From contig DEFM01000034.1 of the NCBI GenBank assembly GCA_002350855.1, forward strand, positions 36,940-98,360: 61,421 nucleotides of DNA, given 5' to 3'. The position numbers and the translations under genes were made by a program. How positions within the stretch are numbered: position 1 is the stretch's first letter; the number at the start of each line of letters is the position of its first letter. The notes beneath the pieces were generated by a model. That model was not told the DNA's origin. It worked only from the letters and a program-made list of their open reading frames with translations, and did no database searches. The DNA is from Prevotellaceae bacterium UBA2852 (GTDB lineage: Bacteria; Bacteroidota; Bacteroidia; Bacteroidales; Bacteroidaceae). Of the stretch, positions 37,196-45,059 are shown one piece after another.

Positions 37196-37213
37196 ATACC
37201 CACTAATGGGTAT
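37196..37213. other. Palindrome over the permease stop codon
   Basis: ATACCCA and TGGGTAT face each other around CTAA, and the permease stop codon lies in the loop. It may be a transcription stop or protein-binding site. There is no T run. Confidence 0.35.
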
Positions 37214-38339
37214 TGCAGCAGCAACTGTCAGCTTTCCCTTTGACAAACTTATTGATGACAAGCGCGTTAATCAGCAAAATCGAAAGAACAGCTGTACTTA
37301 CCCACTGCCACCAGACAGTTGATTCCTCGCAACAACTTGCAGTTAGGGCATCTACGCCAAACCATTCTGTAGGTAAAGCAAAGTCTATGACACAGCCAAA
37401 CAAAACCGCACCTGCCACGATTGACAACAGATAAGCAAACAGTGTCTTACTGCCCAAGCGGTTGCGGATGACGAGTATTGATGCCATGTTTGCAGCAGGT
37501 CCTGCCATAAGCAGCACCAGACCTGCTCCAGGAGTGAGTCCCTTCATCATCAAAGCTACAGCGATGGGGATGCTGCCGGTTGCACACACATACATCGGTA
37601 TGCTTATTATCAATACCAGCAACATTGAAAGCCATGTGTTATTCACAAAAATGGCAAAGGCTGTTGCTGGAACAAACACTGTGATCAGTCCGGCAATAAT
37701 CAAACCGACTATCAGCCATTTGCCAATATCTTCCATCATATCAACAAACGCATACTCAAGTGCTACCTTCATTTTTTCCACAAAGTTCATTCCCTTGTCC
37801 GCTTCTGCATGATGGCAGCAACAATCATGCACTTCCTCCTGTTCTTCCTTATGATGGCAGCAACAAGATTTTTCTTCCTCCTTATGTTGTTTCTCCTTAT
37901 GGTGGCAACAGCAAGTTTCTGTCTCCTCAGTCTTCTCCACAACAGAGTCACTTCCAATCCTGTTAGCCAGGAGTCCTCCGAAAAGGGCTGTAAACAAAGC
38001 TGCTATGGGGCGAACTATGGCAAACGGAAGTCCCATGAGTGAATAGGTGGCAGATATGGAGTCCACTCCTGTCTGGGGCGTTGCAATAAGAAACGAGACT
38101 ACTGCTCCATGCGATGCGCCTTCCTTGCGAAGTGACATGGCTGTTGGAATCACTCCGCATGAGCACAATGGCAGGGGGATTCCCAGCAATGCGGCATTGA
38201 GAACACTGCGGAAATTCTTCTTCGACAAGAACTTAGCATAGAATCCTCCAGGAATGAATGCGTGCATCACTCCTGCGATCAGAAATCCCAGTAGGAGGAA
38301 TGGTGCCATCTCATTGATTATATGTAAAACTTCATTCAT
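37203..38339 (-). CDS. Permease with Cys/His-rich repeats (SO_0444-type Cu/Zn efflux family)
   Basis: 378 residues. About eight membrane helices flank a central hydrophilic loop (roughly residues 145-185). The N-terminal motif LCSCGVIPTAMSLRKEGAS and the later CATGSIPIAVALMMKG are typical of the DUF318-type permease family. The loop carries three CCCHH units separated by Lys/Glu/Gln, and the C-terminus ends SCCCNTH. These Cys/His clusters would bind Cu or Zn before or after transport. The efflux role is inferred from the family; the metal is not shown. Confidence 0.82.
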   Translation of the reverse strand: MNEVLHIINEMAPFLLLGFLIAGVMHAFIPGGFYAKFLSKKNFRSVLNAALLGIPLPLCSCGVIPTAMSLRKEGASHGAVVSFLIATPQTGVDSISATYSLMGLPFAIVRPIAALFTALFGGLLANRIGSDSVVEKTEETETCCCHHKEKQHKEEEKSCCCHHKEEQEEVHDCCCHHAEADKGMNFVEKMKVALEYAFVDMMEDIGKWLIVGLIIAGLITVFVPATAFAIFVNNTWLSMLLVLIISIPMYVCATGSIPIAVALMMKGLTPGAGLVLLMAGPAANMASILVIRNRLGSKTLFAYLLSIVAGAVLFGCVIDFALPTEWFGVDALTASCCEESTVWWQWVSTAVLSILLINALVINKFVKGKADSCCCNTH

Positions 38340-38340
38340 T

Positions 38341-38979
38341 CTATTTTATTCCAAAAACACGGGGACCGTCATAAGTATTGACGCTGAAGACAATACTGTC
38401 CGCCTTCCCTGCATACAGATGAGTAGGCAGACTCACAAACACTTTCTGCGAGTATGACAGCGCATCATTCTCAGGACGCTTATGCAAAAGGCTGATAAAT
38501 GCCGTGTTTGCTCCTTCCTGTGTAACGGTTATGCTGTCTTCACTAAATCCGAAGGCATGAGAGCCATTGCCTGTAGTCAGAAACGCTATCAGCATATTGA
38601 AATAGCGGTCCGTCCTCCACGAACTGATAATCCTTACAGCTTCGTGTGGAAGTCCGTTCGGGTCTTCATATATGCGTGGAGTGTATGAAATGACATTCTG
38701 CAGGCTGTACACCTTCGCTTCGTGCGATATGGTATCCGCCTCATATACGCCAAGACAACGCACGACAGTGTCTGCATAGTTCGTTGACAAAGTCTGATTA
38801 GGCAGATAGAACGTCTGTTCGTCATCAGAAGTGATGCTCGCTACATTCTTGTCTGCATCCGTCTGCACATCAAGCAGTGAGGTAATGACTGAAGGATAGC
38901 CGTTACCGTCATTATCGTCAGAGCATGCGTAGCAAAGCATACAAATCGCCAACAGCAGAACTGTCTTTAGTTTTTCCAT
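38341..38979 (-). CDS. NigD-like lipoprotein
   Basis: 212 residues from the ATG at 38979 (MEKLKTVLLLAICMLCYAC), with the lipobox Cys in CYACSDD. A longer start at 39027 would spoil the signal peptide. The body (PSVITSLLDVQTDADKNVAS, NPYDGPRVFGIK-like end) fits the NigD-like family found in Bacteroidales. The function is unknown. It overlaps the end of the acyltransferase gene by 13 bases, so it is in the same transcription unit. Confidence 0.75.
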   Translation of the reverse strand: MEKLKTVLLLAICMLCYACSDDNDGNGYPSVITSLLDVQTDADKNVASITSDDEQTFYLPNQTLSTNYADTVVRCLGVYEADTISHEAKVYSLQNVISYTPRIYEDPNGLPHEAVRIISSWRTDRYFNMLIAFLTTGNGSHAFGFSEDSITVTQEGANTAFISLLHKRPENDALSYSQKVFVSLPTHLYAGKADSIVFSVNTYDGPRVFGIK

Positions 38980-40103
38980 GCAGCTTCGTAGTTGAATACA
39001 GGGTTGGCATACATAGTCAGTATGCACTTGCGCAGATAGTCCTGATCCGGGTTCGGCAAGTTAATCATCTCCATCTTCTTTGCCACATAACCCAGGAACT
39101 GCTCACGCTGTTCAGCTGTGTAGCGGTCAGCATGCGCAGTATCGTCCGTAAGCATATCGGCAGCCACATAATTTCCTGCATAGAGATGATAGTTGCGATG
39201 GATTTCGCGGTCAATATGCTGGGCAACTGTACGGAAATAGTCAGCCTTTGGCATATCTGCAGGCAGACTGTCGAGCCATTCGTTGATACATGGTGCGGCA
39301 TGATAGTGAATCTTGCCCTTGGGACCGAAGATACCTACACGCATATTGTCAAGGTCATCCTGCTTACTCTTCTTGAATCCTTCGATATCACGTTTCTGCT
39401 GGAATTCCTGAGCCTTGAGATAGTCGCAAGGGTCGTACTCGTATGTGATTGAGAGCGGCACGATGTTGAGATTCCGCAAGTCGCCACCCATCGCCATCAT
39501 CTTCAGCACACTGTCCTGAGTGCGGTCGTTGCTGTCCTTGGCACGGCCTTCACGTTGGGCAATCCATACATTCTCGTTCTTCTCGTTAATGGTGAAATGC
39601 ATGTAGCGCGACAGCTTGGCTGAAGCCATGAGCATCTCACGCATGGTGAGGGCACGCTGCACTATAAACGACTTGTTCACACGCACCAGGTCTTTTATCC
39701 ATGGGCGTATGAGCAGATTGTCTCCTATCGCGATTTCGACTGTATTGAATCCGCTTTCTATCAGAACTACCGACAGCAAGGCTGAATCCAGCACAATGTC
39801 ACGGTGATTGGAAATGAAGGTGTGGCTTCTGTCCTTCTCGCTTTCAAGTGCCGAGAAGTTCGAAGTCAGGCTCGTTGCCGCTGTCTTGACAAGCTGTTTC
39901 AGCATCGGGTACACCATCTTCTTCTGGAATTCCAGATTGTCCGGGCACGAACGCATCACAGCTTTCAGCTGGTCTACGGGAACATGCGGGTAAACATATT
40001 CCAGTACTGAGATGAAATCTGGGTCCGACAGCAGTCGGTCATAGACTGCGGGCAGTTCTTCCGGCAGGAAGGGGCGGATGTCGTCGAAATCGTGGATGTT
40101 CAT
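38967..40103 (-). CDS. Acyltransferase of the 1-acyl-glycerol-phosphate type
   Basis: 378 residues. It has the acyltransferase motif FISNHRDIVLDSALL followed by an LIRPWIKDLVRVNKSFIV segment and IAQREGRAKDSNDRT (the EGR-like block III), then PLSITYEYDP. These are blocks I to IV of the PlsC-like superfamily. The length and the long C-terminal part match the glycerol acyltransferases of Bacteroidetes, which act in lipid synthesis. Its exact acyl donor is unknown. The start overlaps the ddl stop by 4 bases (40100-40103). Confidence 0.82.
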   Translation of the reverse strand: MNIHDFDDIRPFLPEELPAVYDRLLSDPDFISVLEYVYPHVPVDQLKAVMRSCPDNLEFQKKMVYPMLKQLVKTAATSLTSNFSALESEKDRSHTFISNHRDIVLDSALLSVVLIESGFNTVEIAIGDNLLIRPWIKDLVRVNKSFIVQRALTMREMLMASAKLSRYMHFTINEKNENVWIAQREGRAKDSNDRTQDSVLKMMAMGGDLRNLNIVPLSITYEYDPCDYLKAQEFQQKRDIEGFKKSKQDDLDNMRVGIFGPKGKIHYHAAPCINEWLDSLPADMPKADYFRTVAQHIDREIHRNYHLYAGNYVAADMLTDDTAHADRYTAEQREQFLGYVAKKMEMINLPNPDQDYLRKCILTMYANPVFNYEAAWKN

Positions 40104-41122
40104 AGTTTTTCTTGTATTATATCAGTTAGTATCTGTTTCATTTCCATGCCTGCAGCACGAACCTGCTGAGGAATGAATGATGTTGCAGTCATACCTGGAG
40201 TGGCGTTGATCTCAAGCAGATTCACAACGTCCTTGTCACCGTCCTTGGTGATGATATAGTCTACACGCATGATACCGCTGCCGCCAAGGATTTCGTAAAT
40301 AGCTTTCGTAATCGCCTGGACTCGCTTGGTTGTATCTTCCGACAAACGGGCTGGTGTGATTTCCTCCACCTGACCATTGTACTTGGCATCGTAGTCGAAA
40401 AACTCATTATGGGTCACAACTTCGGTAATTGGAAGAACCACAGTACCAGTCTTGCGGGTGCGGTAAACACCGTTTGCGAGTTCTACTCCGTCGAGGAACG
40501 ACTCAATCAGCACTTCCTCACACTCTTCCTTAGCCTTGGCTATGGCTGGCTGGATATCCTCGGCTGTCTTGCACTTAGTCACACCGAAGCTGCTTCCTGC
40601 ACCATTTGGCTTCACGAAGCAAGGCAGACCTACACGGGCTACGATGTCCTCTGTGCTCACCTCCTCGTTGCGGAGGAGAATGCTTTCTGCCACCTTGATT
40701 CCAAAACCCTTAAGATACTGGTTGCAAACAAACTTATTGAATGTCATTGCCGCAACAAGAACATCGCAAGAAGAGTAAGGAATGCCGAGCAGTTCGAAAT
40801 AGCCCTGAAGGATTCCGTTTTCGCCAGGTGTTCCGTGAATGGTGATATATGCATAATCAGGACGGACCTTCTTTCCGGCAGTTGTATCGGTGAAAGAGAA
40901 ATCGTTTCTGTCAACCTGCGCCTTGGTTCCGTCACTCAGATGAGCCTCCCATCCTTTGTGGGAAATCTCAACTATGTAAACATTAAATAATTCTTTGTCA
41001 AGCCATGACTCAATGCCCGCTGCTGAGCGCAATGATACATCATGTTCTGAGGAGTCGCCGCCAGCCACAATAGCTATAACAGGAGTCCCCTCCCCTTGCA
41101 TCTTTGTTTCTTTTTTACTCAT
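40100..41122 (-). CDS. ddl: D-alanine--D-alanine ligase
   Basis: 340 residues from the ATG at 41122 (MSKKETKMQG); an ATG at 41161 is also in frame. It makes D-Ala-D-Ala for MurF. Visible are the N-terminal GGDSSEHDVSLRSA, the ATP-grasp segments PCFVKPNGAGSSFGV and VLIESFLDGVELA, and the C-terminal GIMRVDYI, NLLEINATPGMT and SFIPQQVRAAG. Tyr/Phe at the specificity loop was not assigned. It runs into the acyltransferase gene with a 4-base overlap. Confidence 0.95.
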   Translation of the reverse strand: MSKKETKMQGEGTPVIAIVAGGDSSEHDVSLRSAAGIESWLDKELFNVYIVEISHKGWEAHLSDGTKAQVDRNDFSFTDTTAGKKVRPDYAYITIHGTPGENGILQGYFELLGIPYSSCDVLVAAMTFNKFVCNQYLKGFGIKVAESILLRNEEVSTEDIVARVGLPCFVKPNGAGSSFGVTKCKTAEDIQPAIAKAKEECEEVLIESFLDGVELANGVYRTRKTGTVVLPITEVVTHNEFFDYDAKYNGQVEEITPARLSEDTTKRVQAITKAIYEILGGSGIMRVDYIITKDGDKDVVNLLEINATPGMTATSFIPQQVRAAGMEMKQILTDIIQEKL

Positions 41123-41209
41123 TATTATATAATTTTTTGAAGGCGCTTTTATTGTCGTCATTACGTTATAACGTTATATCGATATTCCGCTAGTGCCTTA
41201 TTATTTTAT

Positions 41210-42271
41210 TTAATCAGCATCCTGATGGCTTAATTTCCTCCACTTCTCTATCAGCGCCACCATATCCTCAGGCAGTTCACTGGTGAAGTACATATTCTCG
41301 CCAGTGCGGGGATGCACAAAACCCAGAGTCTTGGCATGCAGAGCCTGACGCGGACATATCTTGAAGCAATTATCTACGAATTGGCGGTACTTTGACGATG
41401 GAGTTCCTCGCAGAATCTCATTGCCACCATAACGTTCGTCATTGAAAAGCGTATGACCGATGTGCTTCATGTGAACACGGATCTGATGTGTGCGACCAGT
41501 TTCCAAGCGACATTTCACTAATGTAGTATAGGTGAAGCGCTCCATCACCTCATAGTGTGTGACGGCATGCTTGCCGATTTCGCTGTCGGGCGGAAACACC
41601 GCCATCTGCATACGGTCTTTGGGGTTGCGGGCTATATTGCCTTCTATGCGTCCGCTGTCCTCATTGAAAGTGCCCCAAACCAGGGCGTTGTACTCACGCT
41701 GGGTGGTTTTGTTGAAGAACTGCAGACCCAGATGAGTCTTAGCGTGAGGGGTCTTAGCCACCACCAGAAGTCCGCTGGTATCTTTGTCTATACGGTGTAC
41801 GAGACCTATCTCCGGATTATTTATATCGTATTGCGGTTTATCCTGAAAATGCCATGCAAGTGCATTGAGCATCGTTCCAGTCCAGTTTCCCACTCCCGGG
41901 TGCACCACTAATCCAGCAGGTTTGTTCACCACCAGCACGTCATCATCTTCATAGACTATGTTCAGAGGAATATCCTCAGGAGTGATTTTATTCTCATAAT
42001 GCGGACGGTCGAGCATCACCTGCACTACATCCAGCGGTTTCACGCGGTAACTGCGCTTCACCGGACGCTCATTCACCATGATGAATCCCGCATCAGCAGC
42101 CTTCTGCACTCTGTTACGTGAAATCCCTCCGAGGTGATCAATCAGGAATCTGTCAACACGTAGCAGTTTCTGACCTTTGTCAGCCACTACCCTATAGTGT
42201 TCATACAGCTGCGCCTGATCATCCACATCGTCGTCGATCAACGACATCACATCCACGTCCGCAATATCCAT
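41210..42271 (-). CDS. rluD: 23S rRNA pseudouridine synthase (RluD type)
   Basis: 353 residues. An N-terminal S4 RNA-binding domain (LRVDRFLIDHLGGISRNRVQKAADAGF) is followed by the RluA/RluD catalytic motif GLVHRIDKDTSGLLVVAKT with the catalytic Asp, and by LETGRTHQIRVHMKHIGH. RluD-type enzymes modify helix 69 of 23S rRNA; a close paralogue with another target cannot be excluded. Its start overlaps the stop of the PASTA gene by one base, so the two are probably coupled. Confidence 0.9.
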   Translation of the reverse strand: MDIADVDVMSLIDDDVDDQAQLYEHYRVVADKGQKLLRVDRFLIDHLGGISRNRVQKAADAGFIMVNERPVKRSYRVKPLDVVQVMLDRPHYENKITPEDIPLNIVYEDDDVLVVNKPAGLVVHPGVGNWTGTMLNALAWHFQDKPQYDINNPEIGLVHRIDKDTSGLLVVAKTPHAKTHLGLQFFNKTTQREYNALVWGTFNEDSGRIEGNIARNPKDRMQMAVFPPDSEIGKHAVTHYEVMERFTYTTLVKCRLETGRTHQIRVHMKHIGHTLFNDERYGGNEILRGTPSSKYRQFVDNCFKICPRQALHAKTLGFVHPRTGENMYFTSELPEDMVALIEKWRKLSHQDAD

Positions 42272-42894
42272 TATAACTCAATATCAAATCCACCGTCATT
42301 AACAATTCCGAATGAGTCTACCTCAAGAGTATCCACTGGGAATCCGTCACCTACGTAAATAGTCAGAGGAACATCACGACTAATCATCTCACCTGCATGC
42401 AGCGTACGACTGCCCTGCTTCACGTAGAGTACAAGACCTTCAGGCTCGTTCTCCACCCTGCGAGTAGTAGTCAGTTTAAAGCCAAGCTGCTTCAGGCGCA
42501 TACTTGCAATACGCTCAGTGGTGTTGCGCACCAGGTCAGGCATTTTGATTGGAGGATAACCGTTGCGGTTCACAGTAAGATAAATCTCACGTCCGCTCTT
42601 CACTTCGTTTCCAGGCAGTGGATGCTGAGCCAGCACTGTACCCGGAGCATAATGACTATCGTAAGTAGAGTCACTCACTACCGCTACCAGTTTACACTGA
42701 TCAAGCATCTCTGCTGCATTAGCAGCTGACTGATTCACCACGTCCGGCACTTCAATTTTCTCACCATGATGTGTAAACGCATCGAGTGACGTCATCAGCA
42801 GATATGGCACACCAAACAGCACTACCAAACCTCCCAGCACATTTAGCCAGAAAATGAGTCCTGAACGACCCTTAAAGTATTTTTTTGCACCCAT
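42271..42894 (-). CDS. PASTA-domain membrane protein
   Basis: 207 residues with one N-terminal membrane helix (about 15-35, FWLNVLGGLVVLFGVPYLL) and then three PASTA-type repeats (EVPDVVNQSAANAAEML, IKMPDLVRNTTERIASMRLKQLGF and a final one). PASTA domains bind peptidoglycan fragments or beta-lactams in kinases and PBPs, but here there is no kinase or transpeptidase domain. The neighbours ddl and rluD are conserved partners in Bacteroidetes. The first 47 bases of its coding sequence have a copy at 44932-44980. Confidence 0.85.
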   Translation of the reverse strand: MGAKKYFKGRSGLIFWLNVLGGLVVLFGVPYLLMTSLDAFTHHGEKIEVPDVVNQSAANAAEMLDQCKLVAVVSDSTYDSHYAPGTVLAQHPLPGNEVKSGREIYLTVNRNGYPPIKMPDLVRNTTERIASMRLKQLGFKLTTTRRVENEPEGLVLYVKQGSRTLHAGEMISRDVPLTIYVGDGFPVDTLEVDSFGIVNDGGFDIEL

Positions 42895-42896
42895 CT
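42848..42896. repeat. Source copy of a 49-base duplication (PASTA gene start)
   Basis: This segment covers the PASTA start codon and its first 15 codons. It recurs at 44932-44980 in the same orientation with one mismatch (A42865 against G44949). Confidence 0.9.
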
Positions 42897-42910
42897 ATTC
42901 TATAGAGTTT

Positions 42911-42934
42911 TTAAGTTCTTAAGTTCTTAAGTTC
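42911..42934. repeat. Three tandem TTAAGTTC units
   Basis: TTAAGTTC occurs three times without gaps between the AraC-type gene and the PASTA gene. Short runs of similar sequence lie before the YfhO and GH30 genes. It is a simple repeat, not a CRISPR. Confidence 0.7.
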
Positions 42935-42938
42935 TCAA

Positions 42939-44021
42939 TCAGCCCCGCTCCTGCTTACGCTTAGCACGATAGTAGCTCATGTAGTTGGAGAAGCCTGAAG
43001 CAAGCGCAGCAGATTCCTTTGTTTCTTCGGGGTGAGCAGCCATGTACTGCTCGTAGTGAGCCAGACGCAGGCTATTGACGTAGCTGGCGAATGAATTGAA
43101 GCGACGCTGGAAAGTCAGCGAAACGTAAGTGCGTCCCATCTGGCAATGCTGCACCACGTCGTCAACCTTAAGGTGAGGGTCGAGATAGGCACTCTGCTCC
43201 TCAACATAAGCACGGATTTCGAGAGCGGTCTGCTCTATATGCTCCTCAATATTTGCATCATGAGGTTCATCATTCTCGGATTCGGAGTCCTCGTCAACAG
43301 TAGATGGCAGCATCAACTTACGTCGCCAAGCCGGCATCACGGTAACCAATAACACCATGTTGAAGGCTGCCAGGAAGAGGTGCAGGACAGCCATCACCTG
43401 ACGTGAGTCAAGGATATATGCCGGCCAAACCAGAGGCGTGAGGACAACAGGATAGTAGAGGATCATGCTTGCGTATTTCACGGGGAAATCGTCGGGATTG
43501 GAGTAGTTGGCATCGTTGGACTCACGAACCCAGTGCCATACCTGCCACATGGCCATAAAGCAGAAAGCCATCATCAAAAAACTCTCGACAGTGATGACAT
43601 AATGCCACAATTCCAATCCCTGCCTGTTCATGAATTCAAATGGTAACCAGGCGTTGAGGATGGGAAGAAGCATGGTGGCAATGACGATGCAGGCAGCTAT
43701 CCAACTTACAAATTTCCAACGGTTCCATTGTTTTACCGTGCCTGCATAGCAGAGCATCAGCATGCCTGAATAGAAATAGTAAGTATCTGGATAATAGCTC
43801 TTCATCAGCGTCCACGCAGACTCGTTGGTCGGGTCGATAACGTAAGGAAGAAGCAGTGTCGCCATGAGAAAGACGAGCACTTGCATTTTGCGGTCGGGCC
43901 AGATGTAGGCTCTGCGCTCCTTCGGCTCCTGACAAGTATGGAACCAGCGCACGATAGCAAAAGCCCAACAGGTTGTTATATAGAGCATTGCGGCTACACC
44001 GTAATAATAGTATCTGTCCAT
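42939..44021 (-). CDS. Membrane-bound AraC-family transcriptional regulator
   Basis: 360 residues. The first 235 residues contain about seven hydrophobic helices. A charged linker (DEDSESENDEPHDANIEEHIEQ) leads to a C-terminal AraC-type helix-turn-helix (DDVVQHCQMGRTYVSLTFQRRFNSFASYVNSLRLAHYEQYM, then SAALASGFSNYMSYYRAKRK). This is a common Prevotella architecture in which the membrane part probably senses a signal. Its gene is divergent from the small ORF and secreted-protein fragment at 44385-45015, whose upstream region has direct repeats that could be its sites. Confidence 0.82.
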   Translation of the reverse strand: MDRYYYYGVAAMLYITTCWAFAIVRWFHTCQEPKERRAYIWPDRKMQVLVFLMATLLLPYVIDPTNESAWTLMKSYYPDTYYFYSGMLMLCYAGTVKQWNRWKFVSWIAACIVIATMLLPILNAWLPFEFMNRQGLELWHYVITVESFLMMAFCFMAMWQVWHWVRESNDANYSNPDDFPVKYASMILYYPVVLTPLVWPAYILDSRQVMAVLHLFLAAFNMVLLVTVMPAWRRKLMLPSTVDEDSESENDEPHDANIEEHIEQTALEIRAYVEEQSAYLDPHLKVDDVVQHCQMGRTYVSLTFQRRFNSFASYVNSLRLAHYEQYMAAHPEETKESAALASGFSNYMSYYRAKRKQERG

Positions 44022-44192
44022 GAGCTTGGATTTCTATTAAAACAACTGCAAAGTTACAGATTTTCTTCTTTTTTACAAAAACAAAGGGTCGCTTCGCTCA
44101 TTTTTTTTTAGAAAAACAAAAAATACAAACAAATAAGTGTAAACTTGAGGGAACTTAACCCTAAACTTAAGGGAAGTGAAGTATAAACTGGT

Positions 44193-44298
44193 TTCTTACA
44201 CCCATTTCTTACACGCCGTGTACAATTTGTTATGTTCTTACACATAGATGTAATGAATATTACACCGTTTTGTAATGAACGTGTACAATTTGTTATGT
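44193..44298 (+). promoter_or_regulatory. Direct-repeat cluster beside the AraC-type regulator
   Basis: TTCTTACAC occurs three times (44193-44201, 44206-44214, 44235-44243). A 19-base sequence beginning CGTGTACAATTTG occurs twice (44217-44235 and 44280-44298), 63 bases apart. Such direct repeats are typical AraC-family binding arrays. Part of the 583-base space between 44021 and 44605, which otherwise holds a short ORF and a CA-rich leader. Confidence 0.5.
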
Positions 44299-44318
44299 AC
44301 GTTTTTATATAAAAGGAG

Positions 44319-44326
44319 TAATTTTG
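44319..44326 (+). promoter_or_regulatory. -7 element for the secreted-protein fragment
   Basis: TAATTTTG fits TAnnTTTG and is followed by the GCACCC start region typical of Prevotella leaders. TTTG at 44289-44292 is 26 bases away, too far for the usual spacing, so an activator may be needed. Confidence 0.45.
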
Positions 44327-44384
44327 CACCCGAAAACAAACAGGTCGCACATCGATCTTAAACAAAAATGTAATAAAACCAGCA

Positions 44385-44483
44385 ATGATACTAGTTTATA
44401 TCTTGTGTTCTTTCCTGGCCGTTGGAGCCATTTGGTTTCTCTGGCTCTGCTGGCGCAACATACAAAAGGACAAAAAACAATGA
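44385..44483 (+). CDS. Small ORF, single-pass membrane peptide
   Basis: A 32-codon ORF in the leader, downstream of the -7 element at 44319. Its product is mostly one hydrophobic segment (LVYILCSFLAVGAIWFLWLC) followed by a basic, polar tail (WRNIQKDKKQ). That is a good membrane-peptide layout with the positive end inside. No family was recognised and it could be chance, but hydrophobicity this clear across an ORF with a basic end is notable. Confidence 0.4.
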   Translation: MILVYILCSFLAVGAIWFLWLCWRNIQKDKKQ

Positions 44484-44500
44484 CACAATATTTATATATA

Positions 44501-44581
44501 CACGACAAAAACACAACACAAGCAAACACGACACAAACACGACACAAGCACAACACAAACACAAAATAAAACACAAAACAA
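44501..44581. repeat. CA-rich low-complexity leader
   Basis: An almost T-free stretch built from CACAA/ACACG units, directly before the secreted-protein fragment. It will be unstructured in RNA and could be a ribosome standby region or a slippage-prone repeat. Confidence 0.6.
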
Positions 44582-44604
44582 ATCTTTCTGCGGCGCAGAC
44601 AGCA

Positions 44605-45015
44605 ATGACGCTGTCCTGCGCCTTGAATTTAAGGACAGTTGCACTGCTTGTCCTTACTTTGTTTGCCACCACACAGACAGCGTGGGCTAAATATGTCAGA
44701 TACATTGATGCTAACGGCAAAGAAAAGAAGTCTAACGCCACACAGCTGACAGAGTATAATGCCAGCGATCTTACAGATGGTTGGTATTATGTGGGAAGAA
44801 ATGAAAGTATCGGTTGTCTTACAATCAAAGGCGATGTCCACATCATACTGATGGATGGCAAGCATTGCGAAATAAAAAGAGAAAAATATAGCCCCATCAT
44901 GCTTGGAAGCGGTAAACTTACTATCTATGGACAGAAAATGAGTCCTGAGCGACCCTTAAAGTATTTTTTTGCACCCATCTGGTATTTGGACAATTTTACA
45001 ATTTTAGTTACTTAG
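44605..45015 (+). pseudogene. Truncated N-terminal fragment of a large secreted surface protein
   Basis: From the ATG at 44605, 136 residues. A signal peptide (VALLVLTLFATTQTAWA) is followed by GWYYVGRNESIGCLTIKGDVHIILMDG and GKLTIYGQ, the usual beginning of large Prevotella surface proteins that continue for hundreds of residues. Here, immediately after IYGQ, the frame enters the 49-base copy of the PASTA-gene start (44932-44980) and stops at 45015. The body is missing; a body-like gene without signal peptide faces it from the other strand (45060-49454). It is most likely a remnant, though the short product could still be made. Confidence 0.7.
44932..44980. repeat. Inserted 49-base copy of the PASTA gene start
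   Basis: It matches 42848-42896 at 48 of 49 bases in direct orientation and marks exactly where the secreted-protein homology ends. Confidence 0.9.
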
Positions 45016-45059
45016 GAGCGTTCCATGCTCTTAACTCCCAAAAAGAATATCTATCGTCA

